Shown: positions 32,268 to 44,158, counted from the stretch's first letter. The stretch: DNA of 64,000 nt from Rapana venosa (GCA_028751875.1 CM054141.1:48731016-48795015), one strand, 5' to 3'. The notes: generated by a model from the letters alone, not told the origin. Numbers and translations: made by a program.

Positions 32268-32665
32268 ATGCACGCTTGCTCGCATGCGTACATGTTCCCA
32301 CTCACACAGGCATTAGTTAATCGAAATTCATAATTTTCCTTTTCAATGATCCTGAAATGTCTCACGTCACTTGATAGACGATCAAGCAGCAATAACAATT
32401 TCCGGATTGTCCAAAACGTGGAGTTTATTCCTCTGACAATCCTTTCAGCCTGTAATGCCATTACTGGGTGTTTGTCCTGAAACACAAGGAAGGGTAACCA
32501 GTCCCCCTGTGAACAGTGACGGGGCTGACACATTATGCTAGTTGTAGTGTTTAGCCAGCCATGGAAAACGTTTTCATGTTATGTGGACAGGTGGAAATAT
32601 GTCAATTCCTGTGTGTGTGAGTGTGTGTGTGTGTGTTGTGTGTGTGTGTGTGTGTGGGTGTGTGT

Positions 32666-32696
<31 letters not shown>

Positions 32697-33400
32697 TGTG
32701 TGTGTAGTGTGTGTGTGTGTGCGTGTGTGCATGTGTGTGTTGTGTGTCTGTCTGTCTGACTGTGTGTGTGGATATTAGTGTTTGTGTGTTTGTGTGTGTG
32801 TGTGTGTGTATCTGTCTTTCTGTCAGTCTGTCTGTCTGTCTGTCTCTATCTCTCTCAGATGCTGTCTCTGTCTCTGAGTTTCGATCGCTTTCTCTGTGTC
32901 TGTCTCTCACATTGTCTCCATTGTTGTGTCTCTCCCCTCTCTTTCCCCTCTCTACCTCTATTTTTCACTGTGTGTGTTTGTGTGTGTGTGTGTTTATTTG
33001 TGTATTTTTGTGTGTGTACGTGTGTGTTTATTTGTGTTTGTCTATTTGTGTGTATGTGTGTTTGTTTATTTGTGTGTATGTGTGTTTGTTTATTTGTGTG
33101 TGTGAAAGAGAGAGTGAATAATATAAAAAAATTTCTTTTATTGATACAGTGTTTGAATGTCTGTGTGTGCTTGTCTGTTGAATGTTCTTTTGCTGTGTGA
33201 TTTCTTGATGCCATTCCTGATTGATTTTTCCTTTCTCCTCATTGCAAGAATACGAACATGCATGCTGATGAAAAAATGTGTATAGAACAGACAATTTTTG
33301 GTCAAGATATCACAAGTCTGTTTCAAAACACACATGTACACTCGAATGCACACGCACACACACAGACACACACAAACACACACACACACAAACACACACA
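32266..33400 (+). repeat. 1.1 kb tandem repeat LR4, unit 1
   Basis: Order of parts: 'cacgcttgct', 'acatgttcccactcacacag', island from 'aattcataattttcctttt' to 'gtggaaatatgt' (near 32591), GT tract, TCTG tract, 'tctctcacattgtctcc' (near 32905), GT tract, 'gaatgttcttttgctgtg', 'tcctcattgcaagaatacg', then AC. Units 2 and 3 repeat this order at 1134 and 1096 bp spacing. Confidence 0.9.
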
Positions 33401-33741
33401 ATGATGCACGCTTGCTTGCATGCATACATGTTCCCACCCACACAGGCATTAGTTAATCAAAATTCATAATTTCCTTTTCAATGATCCTGAATTGTCTCAC
33501 GTCACTTGATAGACGATCAAGCAGCCATAACAATTTCCGGATTGTCAAAACGTGGAGTTTATTCCTCTGACAATTCATTCAGCCTGCAATGCCATTACTG
33601 GTTGTTTGTCATGAAACACAAGGGAGGGTAACCAGTCCTCCTGTGAACAGTGACAGGGCTGACACATTACGCTAGTTGTAGTGTTTAGCCAGCCGTGGAA
33701 AACGTGTTCATGTTATGTGGACAGGTGGAAATATGTCTATT

Positions 33742-33820
<79 letters not shown>

Positions 33821-34446
33821 GTTTGTATGTGTGTGTGTGCGCGCGCATGTGTGTGTGTTGTGTGTGTGTGTCTGACTGTGTATGTGGATATTAGTGTTTG
33901 TGTGTGTGTCTATCTGTATGTCTGTCAGTCTGTCTGTTTGTCTGTTTGTCTCTATCTCTCTTACCTACTGTCTCTGTCTCTGAGTTCGGATCGCTTTCTC
34001 TGTGTCTGTCTCTCACATTGTCTCCATTGTTGTGTCTATCCACTCTCTTTCCCTACTCTACCTCTATTTCTCACTGTGTGTGTTTGTGTGTGTGTGTATG
34101 TGTGTGCGTGTGCATGTGTGTTTGTTTATTTGTGTGTGTTTGTGTGTGTACGTGTGTGTGTATGTGTGTTTCTTTATTTGTATGTGTGAAAGAGAGAGAG
34201 AGAATAATAATCCTTTTTCTTTTATTAATACTGTGTTTGAATGTCTGTGTGTGTTTGGTCTGTTGAATGTTCTTTTGCTGTGTGATTTCTTGATGCCATT
34301 CCTGATTGATTTTTCCTTTCTCCTCATTGCAAGAATACGAATATGCATGCTGATGATAAATGTATATGGAACAGACATTTTCTGGTCAAAATAATTATCG
34401 CAAGTCTGTTTCAGAACACACATGTACACTCGTATACACACGCACA

Positions 34447-34496
<50 letters not shown>
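33401..34496 (+). repeat. 1.1 kb tandem repeat LR4, unit 2
   Basis: Same part order as unit 1, anchor 'gtggaaatat' at 33725. Microsatellites inside have different lengths from unit 1. The open frame present in units 1 and 3 on the minus strand is interrupted here. Confidence 0.9.
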
Positions 34497-34498
<2 letters not shown>

Positions 34499-34935
34499 CG
34501 CATGCTTGCTCGCATGCATACATGTTCCCACTCACACAGGTATTAGTTAACCGAAATTCATAATTTTCCTTTTCAATGATCCTGAATTGTCTCACGTCAC
34601 TTGATAGATGATCAAGCAGCCATAACAATTTCCGGATTGTCCAAAACATGGCGATAATTCCTCTGACAATCCATTCAGCCTGCAATGCCATTACTGGGTG
34701 TTTGGCCTGAAACACAAGGGAGGGTAAGCAGTCCTCCTGTGAACAGTGACAGGGCTGACACATTACACTAGTTGTAGTGTTTATCCAGCCGTGGAAAACG
34801 TGTTCATGTTATGTGGACAAGTGGAAATATGTGTCTGCTCCTATTTGTGTGCGTGTGCTTGTGCGAGTGTGTATGTGTGTGTGTTTGTTAGTGTTTGTGT
34901 CTGTGTGTGTCTGTCTATCTCCATCTGTCTGTCTG

Positions 34936-35013
<78 letters not shown>

Positions 35014-35405
35014 ATTTCTCTGTCTCTCACATTGTCTCTTTTGTTTTATTTATCCTACCCCACCTCTCTCCCAACTCTGCCTCTATTTATCACTGCGTGT
35101 GTGCGTGCGTGCACGTGTGTGTGCAGTGTGTATGTGCGCGCGCGTGTATATGTGTTTATTTGTATGGGTGTCTGCGTGTGGCTGTGTATAGCTGTGTGTT
35201 TGTGTGTGTGAGAGAAAGAAAGAGAGTAATAACTTTCTTTGATTGATACAGTGTTTTGAATGTCTGTGTGTGCTTGGTTTTTTTAATGTTTCTTTACTGT
35301 GAGACTTTTCGATATCATTCCTAATTAATTTTGCTTTTCTCCTCATTGCAATAATAAGACAACGCAGCCTGATGATGACTGCATACGGAACAGACATTCA
35401 GGTCA
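34497..35405 (+). repeat. 1.1 kb tandem repeat LR4, unit 3
   Basis: Anchor 'gtggaaatat' at 34821. The stretch between TCTG and 'tctctcacattgtctc' present in units 1 and 2 is replaced by (TA)n (34937-35009). The right end, at 'cagacattcaggtcaaaat', matches the end of units 1 and 2 before AC. More diverged than units 1 and 2 are from each other. Confidence 0.88.
34937..35009. repeat. (TA)n inside LR4 unit 3
   Basis: About 36 TA units, absent at the homologous place of units 1 and 2. Confidence 0.95.
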
Positions 35406-35729
35406 AAATATCCCTTGGAGCGGCGATCACCACAGCATCCCTGTAACGTCCCTCTCCACAGATCTTCAGCACCAAAGGGCTTGGCAGTAACTAGCTAGAG
35501 GCACGGAAGTGTAGGGAGAGGCAAAAGTGAGGTCACTTTACGACATGAGCCGCCGGGACCTCCGAATACAGAGAAATGATTTTAGTGCATGATGATGCTA
35601 AGGCAATAAGTATGATGTAAGAGTAATGCTATGAAAGTGCATGAGCCTTAAGACTACTTGACAGGGCTGTACTCTACGCCTCCTGTCTTTATATATCCCG
35701 GCGACAGCCGTGCCTAAGAGATACAGGTA
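35406..35729. other. Unique or dispersed-repeat stretch
   Basis: Phrases 'aacgtccctctcc', 'gtgaggtcac', 'gccgccgggac' and 'gcatgatgatgc' parallel 10410-10580, suggesting an unnamed dispersed repeat. No gene seen. Confidence 0.4.
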
Positions 35730-35945
35730 CATGCAGTATTGGTCAGATGATTTAAGCAACGCTCTCAAAATCACATCCGTAAAATGGATGAAACTTGACT
35801 GTATGGACTCATTCTTCCCACTCAACCCATAGCGAAGCCATTCTGTGTTGGAGCCTGCCGTAGTACAAAACCCTATGAATCTTACGAGATTTAAACCCAC
35901 GACATTTCAGCCCGTGACTCAGCGCACTAATCACTATCCCATGGC
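35730..35945 (-). mobile_element. SINE-D, copy 2 (tRNA-like head)
   Basis: Minus strand: A-box-like 'gggatagtgattagtgcg' (35922-35939), B-box-like 'gggtttaaatctc' (35886-35898), then 'aggctccaacacagaatgg' and a body matching 15480-15600 ('gagagc' / 'aagcaacgctctcaaaat' side). Two copies in 64 kb suggest a genuine family. Confidence 0.65.
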
Positions 35946-36117
35946 ATCTTGTCAAGTCAAGTTAAGTCAAAACCACTGTAATCATTCCATGAAGGGCAGT
36001 GACAATACTGACAGGCACATTGATACGCATCATAATCTCGAAAGACACAAGATAACTATATTTCATAATATTGGTTAAAACATTCCAAGATAACTTCAAA
36101 TATAAATGTCACGAACG

Positions 36118-36160
36118 CACACACACACACACACAAGGACGCGCGCGCACACACACATGC
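36118..36160. repeat. Short (AC)n / (GC)n
   Basis: AC repeats with a GCGCGCGC step. Confidence 0.85.
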
Positions 36161-36199
36161 ACATACACATTGTCCTATCACCAAGTAGTGAATGGACAT

Positions 36200-36201
<2 letters not shown>

Positions 36202-36294
<93 letters not shown>
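36202..36294. repeat. (AC)n microsatellite
   Basis: About 46 uninterrupted AC units running straight into a SINE body. Confidence 0.97.
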
Positions 36295-36296
<2 letters not shown>

Positions 36297-36474
36297 CTTG
36301 CGCACACGTTTAATCCTGTTCCGCTTTTCGTAAGAGCAAGCCATTGTGTGCCGGTGGGAACAGATGACAGAATTTACAAAACCGCATACATTCAGGGACT
36401 GGATGTAAAAAAGCTCATAAGTGCTTATTCCATTATCCTCGATATAAAAGAATAAATAAATAAAATAAAATAAA
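36294..36474 (+). mobile_element. SINE-A, copy 8 (5' part replaced by (AC)n)
   Basis: Starts at 'catcttgcgcacacg' and runs to 'cattatcctcgatataaaag' and an (AAATA)n tail. Head and core are missing; (AC)n abuts the break. Confidence 0.88.
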
Positions 36475-36775
36475 TGTATATAGAAATGCAATGTTATAAA
36501 AAAAAACTTTGATTAAAACAGACATATAAGCTTATTCTTTACGCACGCACGGACGCATGCACGCGCACACACATTACATTTGATCTCCTTCACCGTTTCT
36601 TTGAGCTGTGGATGAAGATACAACGGGCTGTTTGCCAGCAACCAGAACGGAAGGTGACTGATGTCCTGTGAGCAGGGACAGGATGAAATGCTAAACCTGT
36701 TTGCCCCCGTCATCATGTTTGTTTGTTGCTGAAAAGGCCTTTGAAATTGAGATATATGGACAGCTGCATGTGTGT
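36475..36775. other. Unique island, possibly LR3/LR4-related
   Basis: Ends in 'gctgaaaaggcctttgaaat' and 'atatatggacagctg' before a GT tract, as islands near 28370 and LR3 do. No gene seen. Confidence 0.4.
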
Positions 36776-36796
36776 GTGCGTGTGTGTAGCATAGTG

Positions 36797-36888
<92 letters not shown>

Positions 36889-36945
36889 TGTTTGTGTGTG
36901 TGCAGTGTTTGTGTGTAGTGTATAGGGTAGTGTGCAGTGTGTGTA
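36770..36945. repeat. (GT)n microsatellite
   Basis: GT from 36799 to 36886, then GTAGTGT-type variants. Confidence 0.95.
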
Positions 36946-36950
36946 GTGTA

Positions 36951-37066
36951 TTTTAATTTTTTTAAATTTTATTCTTTTATTTCGAGGATAATGGAATAAG
37001 CACTCATGTGGGTTTTTCCATCCAGTCCCCGTTTGTATGCAGTTTTGTAAATTTTGGCATCCGTTT
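36951..37066 (-). mobile_element. SINE-A, copy 9 (3' end only)
   Basis: T-rich 3' tail, 'cgaggataatggaataagc', 'ccagtccccgtttgtatgc', ends at 'ggcatccgttt'. Confidence 0.85.
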
Positions 37067-37125
37067 ATCCATTTTGTCATCAACATGTAGTGCAGTGTAG
37101 TGTGTTGTGCGTGTGTAGTGTGTGT

Positions 37126-37245
<120 letters not shown>

Positions 37246-37254
37246 GACAAACTT

Positions 37255-37350
37255 ACGGGCAGCGCAACGGATTGTCGTTCAAATGACAGGCAAGACTAGT
37301 TACTGTCTGAGCGGTTCGACGACGACGAAGGAGAAACCATTACAAGATAG
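37255..37350 (+). repeat. Dispersed repeat fragment (shared with 46825-46905)
   Basis: Shares 'ggcagcgcaac', 'atgacag', 'actgtctgagcg' in order with 46825-46905. Probably a SINE 3' end with a (GAA)n-like tail. Confidence 0.5.
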
Positions 37351-37600
37351 AATACTTTCTGCATTCTTGAAATAATTCATGCTGGGAAAGCAACCCAGTG
37401 TTTGTGTTTTCGACCGCCAAAAACTAATTCTGGAATTCTGCCAAATACGCAAAAGACATAGATGGCATGATTGAATCAATGTATGGCGTTCAAGACATTA
37501 ATAAAGGAGCCTCCATGGCATTATATCGAACGCTTAATAATATCATCAGAAACAAAAAATGATAATTGATGTTTTGTTTGTGAAGTAAAGAAAATCAGCT
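37351..37600. other. Unique stretch
   Basis: No gene or repeat recognised. Confidence 0.4.
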
Positions 37601-37602
37601 TT

Positions 37603-37604
37603 AC

Positions 37605-37702
<98 letters not shown>

Positions 37703-37765
37703 GATTATGGTGAATAAACTTGCAATTTACTCTCTCTCTCCCTCCCCCCCCCCCCTCTCTCCTCC

Positions 37766-37820
<55 letters not shown>
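37603..37820. repeat. (AC)n and (TC)n with C run
   Basis: AC 37604-37696, unique linker, C homopolymer near 37743-37755, TC to 37820. Confidence 0.95.
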
Positions 37821-37823
<3 letters not shown>

Positions 37824-37839
37824 GTAAAATTCTGTCTCA

Positions 37840-38250
37840 ATGCAAGTCAAGTGCACAAAATGACGACTGATGTTGGCTGCCATGACTGAGAACAAAATGT
37901 TTGTCATAATGTTATCATATCTCATAAAAGGATGGGGGGGAAGTCGAGAGATAAAAAAACAGCTGACATATAAAGTATTTCTCTTCATGAGTGCTTAATT
38001 TCCATAGGAAGACTGGTAAATAATCAAACAATGAAGACAATGTCTAGAATGTCAGATTTCTGAATGTCTGTTATGCCATTAACATTTTGTTTTTGCAGTG
38101 AGGATGATATTGCCCTGCTCTGTTGTCTGAGCGTCATTATCTGAAAATAAACTTGATAATCTGTCAAACAAGCTGAAGTGTTGAGAGCAGTACAAAACTT
38201 TGTCACAATCCTCAATATTAGTTATCTCTAAAACCTTTCATTGACTCTTG
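37840..38250 (+). repeat. Local island LR7, copy 1 (tentative)
   Basis: Phrases 'atgttggctgccatgac', 'gaagacaatgtctagaatgt' and 'tctgttatgccatt' parallel 38470-38935 in the same order. Strongly diverged. Confidence 0.45.
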
Positions 38251-38317
38251 ATTTGTTTTATTTGTCATAATTCGTGAGTTAGAGAAAATGAGCAAGAACA
38301 TGCAAATTATAATAAAC

Positions 38318-38320
38318 TAG

Positions 38321-38402
<82 letters not shown>

Positions 38403-38445
38403 GGGAGAGAGAGAGGGGGGGGAGAGATAGAGAGAGGGGGGAGCG
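38318..38445. repeat. (GA)n / (CAGA)n
   Basis: GA 38330-38374, CAGA 38375-38402, GA/G-rich to 38443. Confidence 0.9.
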
Positions 38446-38469
38446 TTTAATCTGATCTGCGTCGAACGT

Positions 38470-38935
38470 TTCCATAATCATGGTTTTGACATGCATTCAA
38501 TGACTAACAGATATTGGCTGTCATAACAAGGAAGAGACGTTTTCCACAACAAAGAAAACAACACACTTATCATAACAAAGAAGACCCCCCAAAAATTCAT
38601 CTACATAGTTATAAAACCAGATTATTTGAAGAATGGACATATATTGATAGGTAATATTTTCCTACGTAAAATCAAACAAACAACTACAACAACGATAACA
38701 GCAACAATATTTTCCTATTCACTGTAGTCCCCTTCCTGACATCATTGAGAAAGAATGGTGCGTTGAAGGCAATGTCCAGACTGTCTGTCATGCGTTTTCC
38801 TAGCCATCTAAACAGCTTTCATTGTCATTGCCATGAATGTGGAGGGTCATCATCTTAAAATGAGTTTGATTACTTTGCGAACCACGCAAACGGTGTGGAG
38901 GGCATGATAGATTATTGCATTACAGTTTTTGACTT
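38470..38935 (+). repeat. Local island LR7, copy 2 (tentative)
   Basis: Phrases 'atattggctgtcataac', 'gaaggcaatgtccagactgt', 'ctgtcatgcg' parallel copy 1. No gene seen. Confidence 0.45.
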
Positions 38936-39052
38936 CTATTGGTTTGTGTTGTGGTTTTTGAGATAATTTATTCTGTTTTGCTTAGAATTTGTTGTCTTTT
39001 TTTCACTAAACTAAACTAGAAACTGTAGTGCTTTGAAATGATAGAGATAATG

Positions 39053-39059
39053 GATATAT

Positions 39060-39133
<74 letters not shown>

Positions 39134-39135
39134 TA
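39053..39135. repeat. (TA)n block
   Basis: TA repeats with two 'ttta' interruptions. Confidence 0.95.
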
Positions 39136-39204
39136 CATGCATTTTGAATCTTGCTTTTCTCTTGTTCTCTCTTTGATTTCACCTCTCCTTCCTCAAGTCT
39201 TCGC

Positions 39205-39321
39205 CTGTCTGTCTGTCTGTATGTCTGTCTGTCTGCCATTCGGTCGTCTGTTTGTCTGTCTGTCTCTGTATGTCTACCCTCTGTACGTCTATCTGTCTGT
39301 CTGTCTGTCTTTCTGTCTGTA

Positions 39322-39359
<38 letters not shown>

Positions 39360-39460
39360 CTTGTCTCTGTCTGTCTGTCTTCTGCCTGTCTGTCTGTCTC
39401 TCGCTCTATCTCTTCCCCCTCTCTCTCTCTCCCTCTCCCCCCCCCCCTCTCTCTCCTCTC
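39205..39460. repeat. (TCTG)n / (TC)n with C run
   Basis: TCTG 39207-39325, TC, TCTG again, and CTC/C-rich to 39458. Confidence 0.9.
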
Positions 39461-40330
39461 ATAGTTTTAGACTTGTCCCCATACTTGTCAAATATAACTC
39501 TGCAATAACAACCAATGCAGGTCGTCGTCATGAAAGACGTGTGCTACTTCATCTCCTCCAAAAGTTGCTGAAACTAATTTTGAACGATGATCAAAAAGTG
39601 ACAGATGGTGTCCTCCTCTCCAGTTATGGTTCAGTTTCCAAACATCACTGATAACTACCAAATCAATGGACGAAATTGCCAGAAAGTCAGCATTGGTGAA
39701 GTTTCTTAACAATCGCTTGCATCTGCGATGATATTTTCCTCCAGACGAGTGTCGTGTCATTTTGCCAAACACTGGGGGAAAATATAGTGGGAATGACATA
39801 CATGTATTAGTTTGAGCCCAAAACCGTTGTCACTTACCAAAAAAAGTTGAGTGCCAAAGCTTACATTGAAATCGTGTTATTCCTTTAAGCATGTTGAGAC
39901 TATCTTCATCCGAGACAAGTTCTAAACACGAAAACCTGCACTCTCTTCTCTATAAGAGAGAAAAATCCTCTAAAATCAGAGTATGGCTGCCTTAAAGGCG
40001 ATATACTTTTTAAAAAAGTCACAGACATACACTAATCATTTATTTGTGTGTTTATTGTATCACTTTGATTCCTCAGTTGTGATGAGTGAAGCAGAGCGCA
40101 TATTCTGGGTGACCTCCAGAGTGTTAACCTGGGGAACGCACAAGTAAGCTAGAACAAGAGCTAGCGAGTACCTTTATCTGTAATGAGCAAGAAATTTCTC
40201 CAAATACACGAAAATGTAAAGTGTTTATCCAAAACACGTCTACAAAATTGAACAAATATGAAAAGAAAATTTCTTTAAATTAGGGTGTCTTTCTCTGTGA
40301 TCGCTAATTGCTGCAGAAAAGTAAGTTTTG
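39461..40330. other. Unique stretch with one SINE-linked fragment
   Basis: A 103-codon frame on the minus strand (39488-39799) matches nothing I recognise. The segment 40060-40140 on the minus strand ('ggtcacccagaatatgcgct') matches 46350-46400 and 57970-57990. No gene asserted. Confidence 0.4.
40060..40140 (-). repeat. Dispersed repeat G, copy 1
   Basis: Minus strand reads 'cactctggaggtcacccaga', 'atgcgctctgcttcactcat'. The order recurs at 46345-46410, 50020-50090 and 57960-58000. Confidence 0.55.
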
Positions 40331-40555
40331 AAAAACAAGAGAGAGAGACACAGACAAACAGACAGACAGATGGGCAGGCAGACAGACAGATAGGGATATA
40401 ATCGAACAAAAGATCTTACTGTGTTCAGCCTCTCTTTCCGCCTTAAGATGTTGTTTTTTGTTATTCCTCATTGCTTTTGTCTGTATGCCCCTCTGTCTAT
40501 GTGTGTGTACGCCTGTCTCTGTCTCTCTTTCCCTTTCTGTATGTCTGTCTGTCTC

Positions 40556-40849
40556 TTTTGTAAATGTTGTTATCCGTTACCACCAGAAAACAATGGACTA
40601 CTCTTCCGAAAAGCGCAACATGTTTCAACATGTGCGCAAGATGTTTTGCGGGTGTCTGCACACGGGGCCTGGGGTCTGGGGTTGGGTTTTTGTTGTTGTT
40701 GTCTTTTGGGGGAATGGGGTCTCATCTGAAAGACTTTTGGGGTGAGTGGAGTCGGCACTTATGGGTACCAATCCCTTGAACCTCGAACTCGGGTCGTCAT
40801 ATCGTGAGCACAAAGCGCAACGCTCTAACCACCAGGCTAGCCCGTCCCC
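40556..40849 (-). mobile_element. SINE-A, copy 10 (3' end missing)
   Basis: Begins inside the body ('ttttgtaaatgttgttatcc') after a TCTG tract and runs to the tRNA-like head with 'ctaaccaccaggctagcccg' (40826-40845). The core is altered by a T/G-rich insertion (40670-40715). Confidence 0.88.
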
Positions 40850-41158
40850 CTTTTGAAATGTATGTGCATCAAGACATGAGTTTTGCTGCCATTGAAAGAA
40901 ACAAACACGTTGTCTGATCTAAGCTTAAAAATGAAAAAACCTACCTGTAAAAGATGAGAAATCGTTTGACAGAAAATATCTTCCTGTTCATCAATGTTCG
41001 ATTTTCTTATTACGTGGCTGATCAATGCTGTTGCAATGAATGAAGGCAGTTTCCAGAATGTCAGAAGTTTGAATAAAGTTCCTGGCAAATCTCTGCAGTT
41101 GGAGGATGCTATTCGTGCTACATAAAATGTAGTTATCAAGAAAAAAAAGGAGATGCGT

Positions 41159-41162
<4 letters not shown>

Positions 41163-41205
<43 letters not shown>
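41163..41205. repeat. (AC)n microsatellite
   Basis: About 21 AC units. Confidence 0.95.
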
Positions 41206-41206
<1 letters not shown>

Positions 41207-41335
41207 GTAAAATAAGGAAGTAGGAAAGACACAATGACGAGGCACAGCATTTAACCTAATGTTCCTCTCTTCCTTTTTTCTGCATTTTGTCGTTTTTCGT
41301 ACAAGTAATTTTGACAGACAGGCATTTACTCTTGC

Positions 41336-41337
41336 TG

Positions 41338-41370
<33 letters not shown>

Positions 41371-41391
41371 TTTTGCCTGTCTGTCTGTCTG

Positions 41392-41469
<78 letters not shown>

Positions 41470-41475
41470 CTCTCA
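41336..41475. repeat. (TCTG)n then (TC)n
   Basis: TCTG 41338-41398, TC 41399-41473 with one shift. Confidence 0.95.
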
Positions 41476-41780
41476 TCCCCTTTATTCATTCCATTGAAGT
41501 ATAATGACGATTTTTGTTTGTTTGGTATTAAGGCATTGTCAGTAAAGAATCTTGTTTCTTTTCTGAATAATGTGCGTGCGTACTGTATCAATAGTTCTAT
41601 GTTGTTGAAGATTATTTTAAGATTACTCGTGTTGAAAGCATGTCTATTTTGGAGCTATTTGGTTTTTCTCTTTCTTTAACCATAACTTAAATTTTCATGT
41701 TGAAATCCCTGAGTTTTTCAAGCTCGGATGGTAGCGAGAGAATTCATTAATAAATGAAGGGATTTATGAAAGCACTTGTG
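41476..41780. other. Unique stretch
   Basis: No gene or repeat recognised. Confidence 0.4.
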
Positions 41781-41787
41781 TGTATGT

Positions 41788-41850
<63 letters not shown>
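41780..41850. repeat. (GT)n microsatellite
   Basis: About 30 uninterrupted GT units. Confidence 0.96.
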
Positions 41851-41994
41851 AGTGATAACCATTGTATTCTGCATTTTTTCACATAGTTTGTGCTGTTAAA
41901 AAGAAACGGACCCAATCTTTCCATGAGATCTTAAAATCATTCTCTGAATGACATTCGGAAATTAACACTTTTGGATGTAAAAAGCAATCTGAAA

Positions 41995-42210
41995 GAGACA
42001 CACACAGACACAGAAATAGAGAAAGGCAGACAGACAAAGAGAGAGAGGGAAGGAGAGGGAGAGAGAGACAGAGAAAGAGAGAGAGACAGAGAAAGAGAGA
42101 GAGAAATAGATACAGACAACAGACATATAGACAGACGGATAGTTAGACAGACACACAGAGACACAGACAGACACAAAGAGACAGACAGACAAACAGAGAG
42201 ACAGAGAGAT
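41995..42210. repeat. Degenerate (GA)n / (CAGA)n
   Basis: CACAGA, GA and CAGA repeats. Confidence 0.88.
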
Positions 42211-42448
42211 TTAGAGAGGCGGAATCTGTCAGTTTACTGCAGTCTGACAGTGGTGTACCCAGTGACTACTTTCAGCAGGGTACAAAGAAATAAGCGTGAC
42301 TATCTGCCCTGTCTGGAAACGACAGTCTGATTTCACCCCTCTGTTCGGCTCTCTGTCTACCTTTGTCTGAAGTCTTGTTCTTTGTTCTGCTTGACTGTCT
42401 GCTTTTGTAGGCGTGTCTGTCTACCTGTCTGTCTGTTTGTTGGTCTGC

Positions 42449-42449
42449 G

Positions 42450-42511
<62 letters not shown>
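42449..42511. repeat. (ATA)n at the SINE-B 3' end
   Basis: About 20 trinucleotide units. Lies directly at the 3' end of a SINE-B copy; a shorter (ATA)n sits at the same place in the 55.3 kb copy, so it is the SINE-B tail. Confidence 0.92.
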
Positions 42512-42513
<2 letters not shown>

Positions 42514-42812
42514 TATGGAATTTATATAGCGCTGAATCTTGTAAAGCAACAAATCAAAGCGCTCAGATTTTATTTCATACCACTTTAAGTCACGGCAGAT
42601 TTCTCTCCGTGAAATTCGGGCTGCTCTCCCCGGGGAGAGCGGGAGAACGCGTCGCCACTTAGCGCTGCGCCACCCTTTCACCCTTTTTTTTTTTCTGCAG
42701 CTGTATTTGTTTCCCTATCAGAGTGGCTTTTTTCTAAGAATTTTGCCAGGGACAACTCTCTTGTTGCCGTGGGTTTTTTTTACGTGCGCTAAATAATTAC
42801 GTGTAATACACG

Positions 42813-42843
<31 letters not shown>

Positions 42844-42985
42844 TAGCGCCCAGACCACCACTCATGGTCTAATGGATGGGGGAAAAATTTCCGGTCCAAA
42901 CGGGGTACGAACCGCCGCACACTTCAGACCCGGACTTTTCGCTTTCTAGACAGGCGCGTTACCTCTAGACCACCGATCCACCATG
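42512..42985 (-). mobile_element. SINE-B, copy 1 (full length)
   Basis: tRNA-like head at the right end: minus strand A box 'ggtggtctagaggtaacgcg' (about 42955-42974), B box 'ggttcgtacccc' (42902-42913). Core 'cggatgagacgataaaccga' then 'ggtcccgtgt' (42808-42838 region). Body with 'gagagcagcccgaatttc' and a short palindrome (ctctccccggggagag near 42633). 3' end 'ttgctttacaagattcagc', 'gcgctatataaattccat', then (TTA)n. Confidence 0.88.
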
Positions 42986-43202
42986 CACACACACGCACGC
43001 GCAAACACACACACACACACATACTCACACACACACATCCATGCACACAGATTCATAAGCGCGCACACACACACATTTGCACACATATACACACATGCTC
43101 ACACAAAGACACAAGCACATATTAGCACACACATACACACATTAGCACACACACACTTACACAGACTTACACATGCACACATACACACACTTTCCAAAAC
43201 AC

Positions 43203-43233
<31 letters not shown>

Positions 43234-43295
43234 ACACGCCCACACATACAAACACACTCACACACACGTACACACCCATACACACATATTCACAC

Positions 43296-43300
<5 letters not shown>
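42983..43300. repeat. Degenerate (AC)n with C run
   Basis: AC-rich with GC and AT interruptions, C homopolymer at 43201-43219. Confidence 0.9.
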
Positions 43301-43394
<94 letters not shown>

Positions 43395-43400
43395 AGAGAA
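43300..43400. repeat. (GA)n microsatellite
   Basis: GA from 43305 to 43399 with one shift. Confidence 0.96.
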
Positions 43401-43472
43401 CACCGAAAACAACAACAAACTAAACAACCGACCATAGCAACAAACATCACTCCAAACACAAAAAGAAACTGG

Positions 43473-43511
43473 CTCGCTCTCTCTCTGTTTCGCTCTCTCT
43501 CTCTCTCTCTC
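43473..43511. repeat. (TC)n at the left edge of LINE L7
   Basis: TC with two short interruptions, directly before LINE coding sequence. Confidence 0.9.
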
Positions 43512-44158
43512 TACGCTATTGGCTCAAAATTTTGGAAATGGGGGAATCAAGATTACCCTTCAAAGCGTATAAAATGTTATTTGAGTTAGATAGTAAGGGC
43601 AAGAAGAATTGGGTGACTGATGTACGTATTTGTTTACATGAATATGGCTTTGGTGATGTGTGGATGAATCAAGGTGTGGGAAGTGTAAAGGCATTTCTAA
43701 GAATTTTTCGTCAACGTTTAGTTGACTGCAGATGGCAGAAGTGGAATGAACATGTTCAAAATAGCACGAGGTTTGATTTTTATAGATTATTTTGTAGCTC
43801 ACATGAGATGAAGCTGTATTTGATTTCAGATATGGACAGACATTTGAAAATAGTGACCACAAGGTTTAGGTTGGGTATTTCAAGTTTAGCCACTCATCAC
43901 TTTCGATATAGAGATTGTAATGACATTGATTTGATATGTCCTCTCTGTAAAAGTGGTAAAGATGATGAGTTACATTTAGTTCTGTGCTGTCCATTTCTTA
44001 AGGAGCTCAGAGATAAGTTTATTTCACCTAAATATTTTCGACAGCCTTGCACGTTCAAATTAACTTTGCTGATGTCCTCTGCAAGACATAACGATATTTG
44101 GAACTTGTCTCACTTCCTTCACAAAGCCTTCAAGCTGAGAGAAATTGCAACATCATAG
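43512..44158 (+). pseudogene. LINE C-terminal region with zinc knuckle (L7)
   Basis: Open from about 43514 to a TAG at 44156-44158, without internal stops. It encodes 'RYWLKILEMGESRLP', 'GKKNWVTDVRICLHEYGFG' and a C-x2-C-x8-H-x3-C knuckle (C136, C139, H148, C152 counted from 43532). These segments lie C-terminal to the RT in a group of invertebrate LINEs (CR1-like; I am not certain of the clade). RT and endonuclease are missing on the 5' side, where (TC)n begins. The surviving frame is intact, so the copy is young. The short 3' UTR ends in 'aatgaataaac' and a hexamer tail. Confidence 0.85.

Noticed and set aside
32147..32533. Minus-strand frame of about 88 non-repeat residues, also present at 34395-34763
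   Set aside because: Between the two copies about 14 of 88 residues differ, so most base changes alter the residue, and the middle unit of the array is interrupted. This is the pattern of neutral drift, not of a conserved exon.
39488..39799. 103-codon minus-strand frame
   Set aside because: No known family, no context, and no second copy to test constraint.
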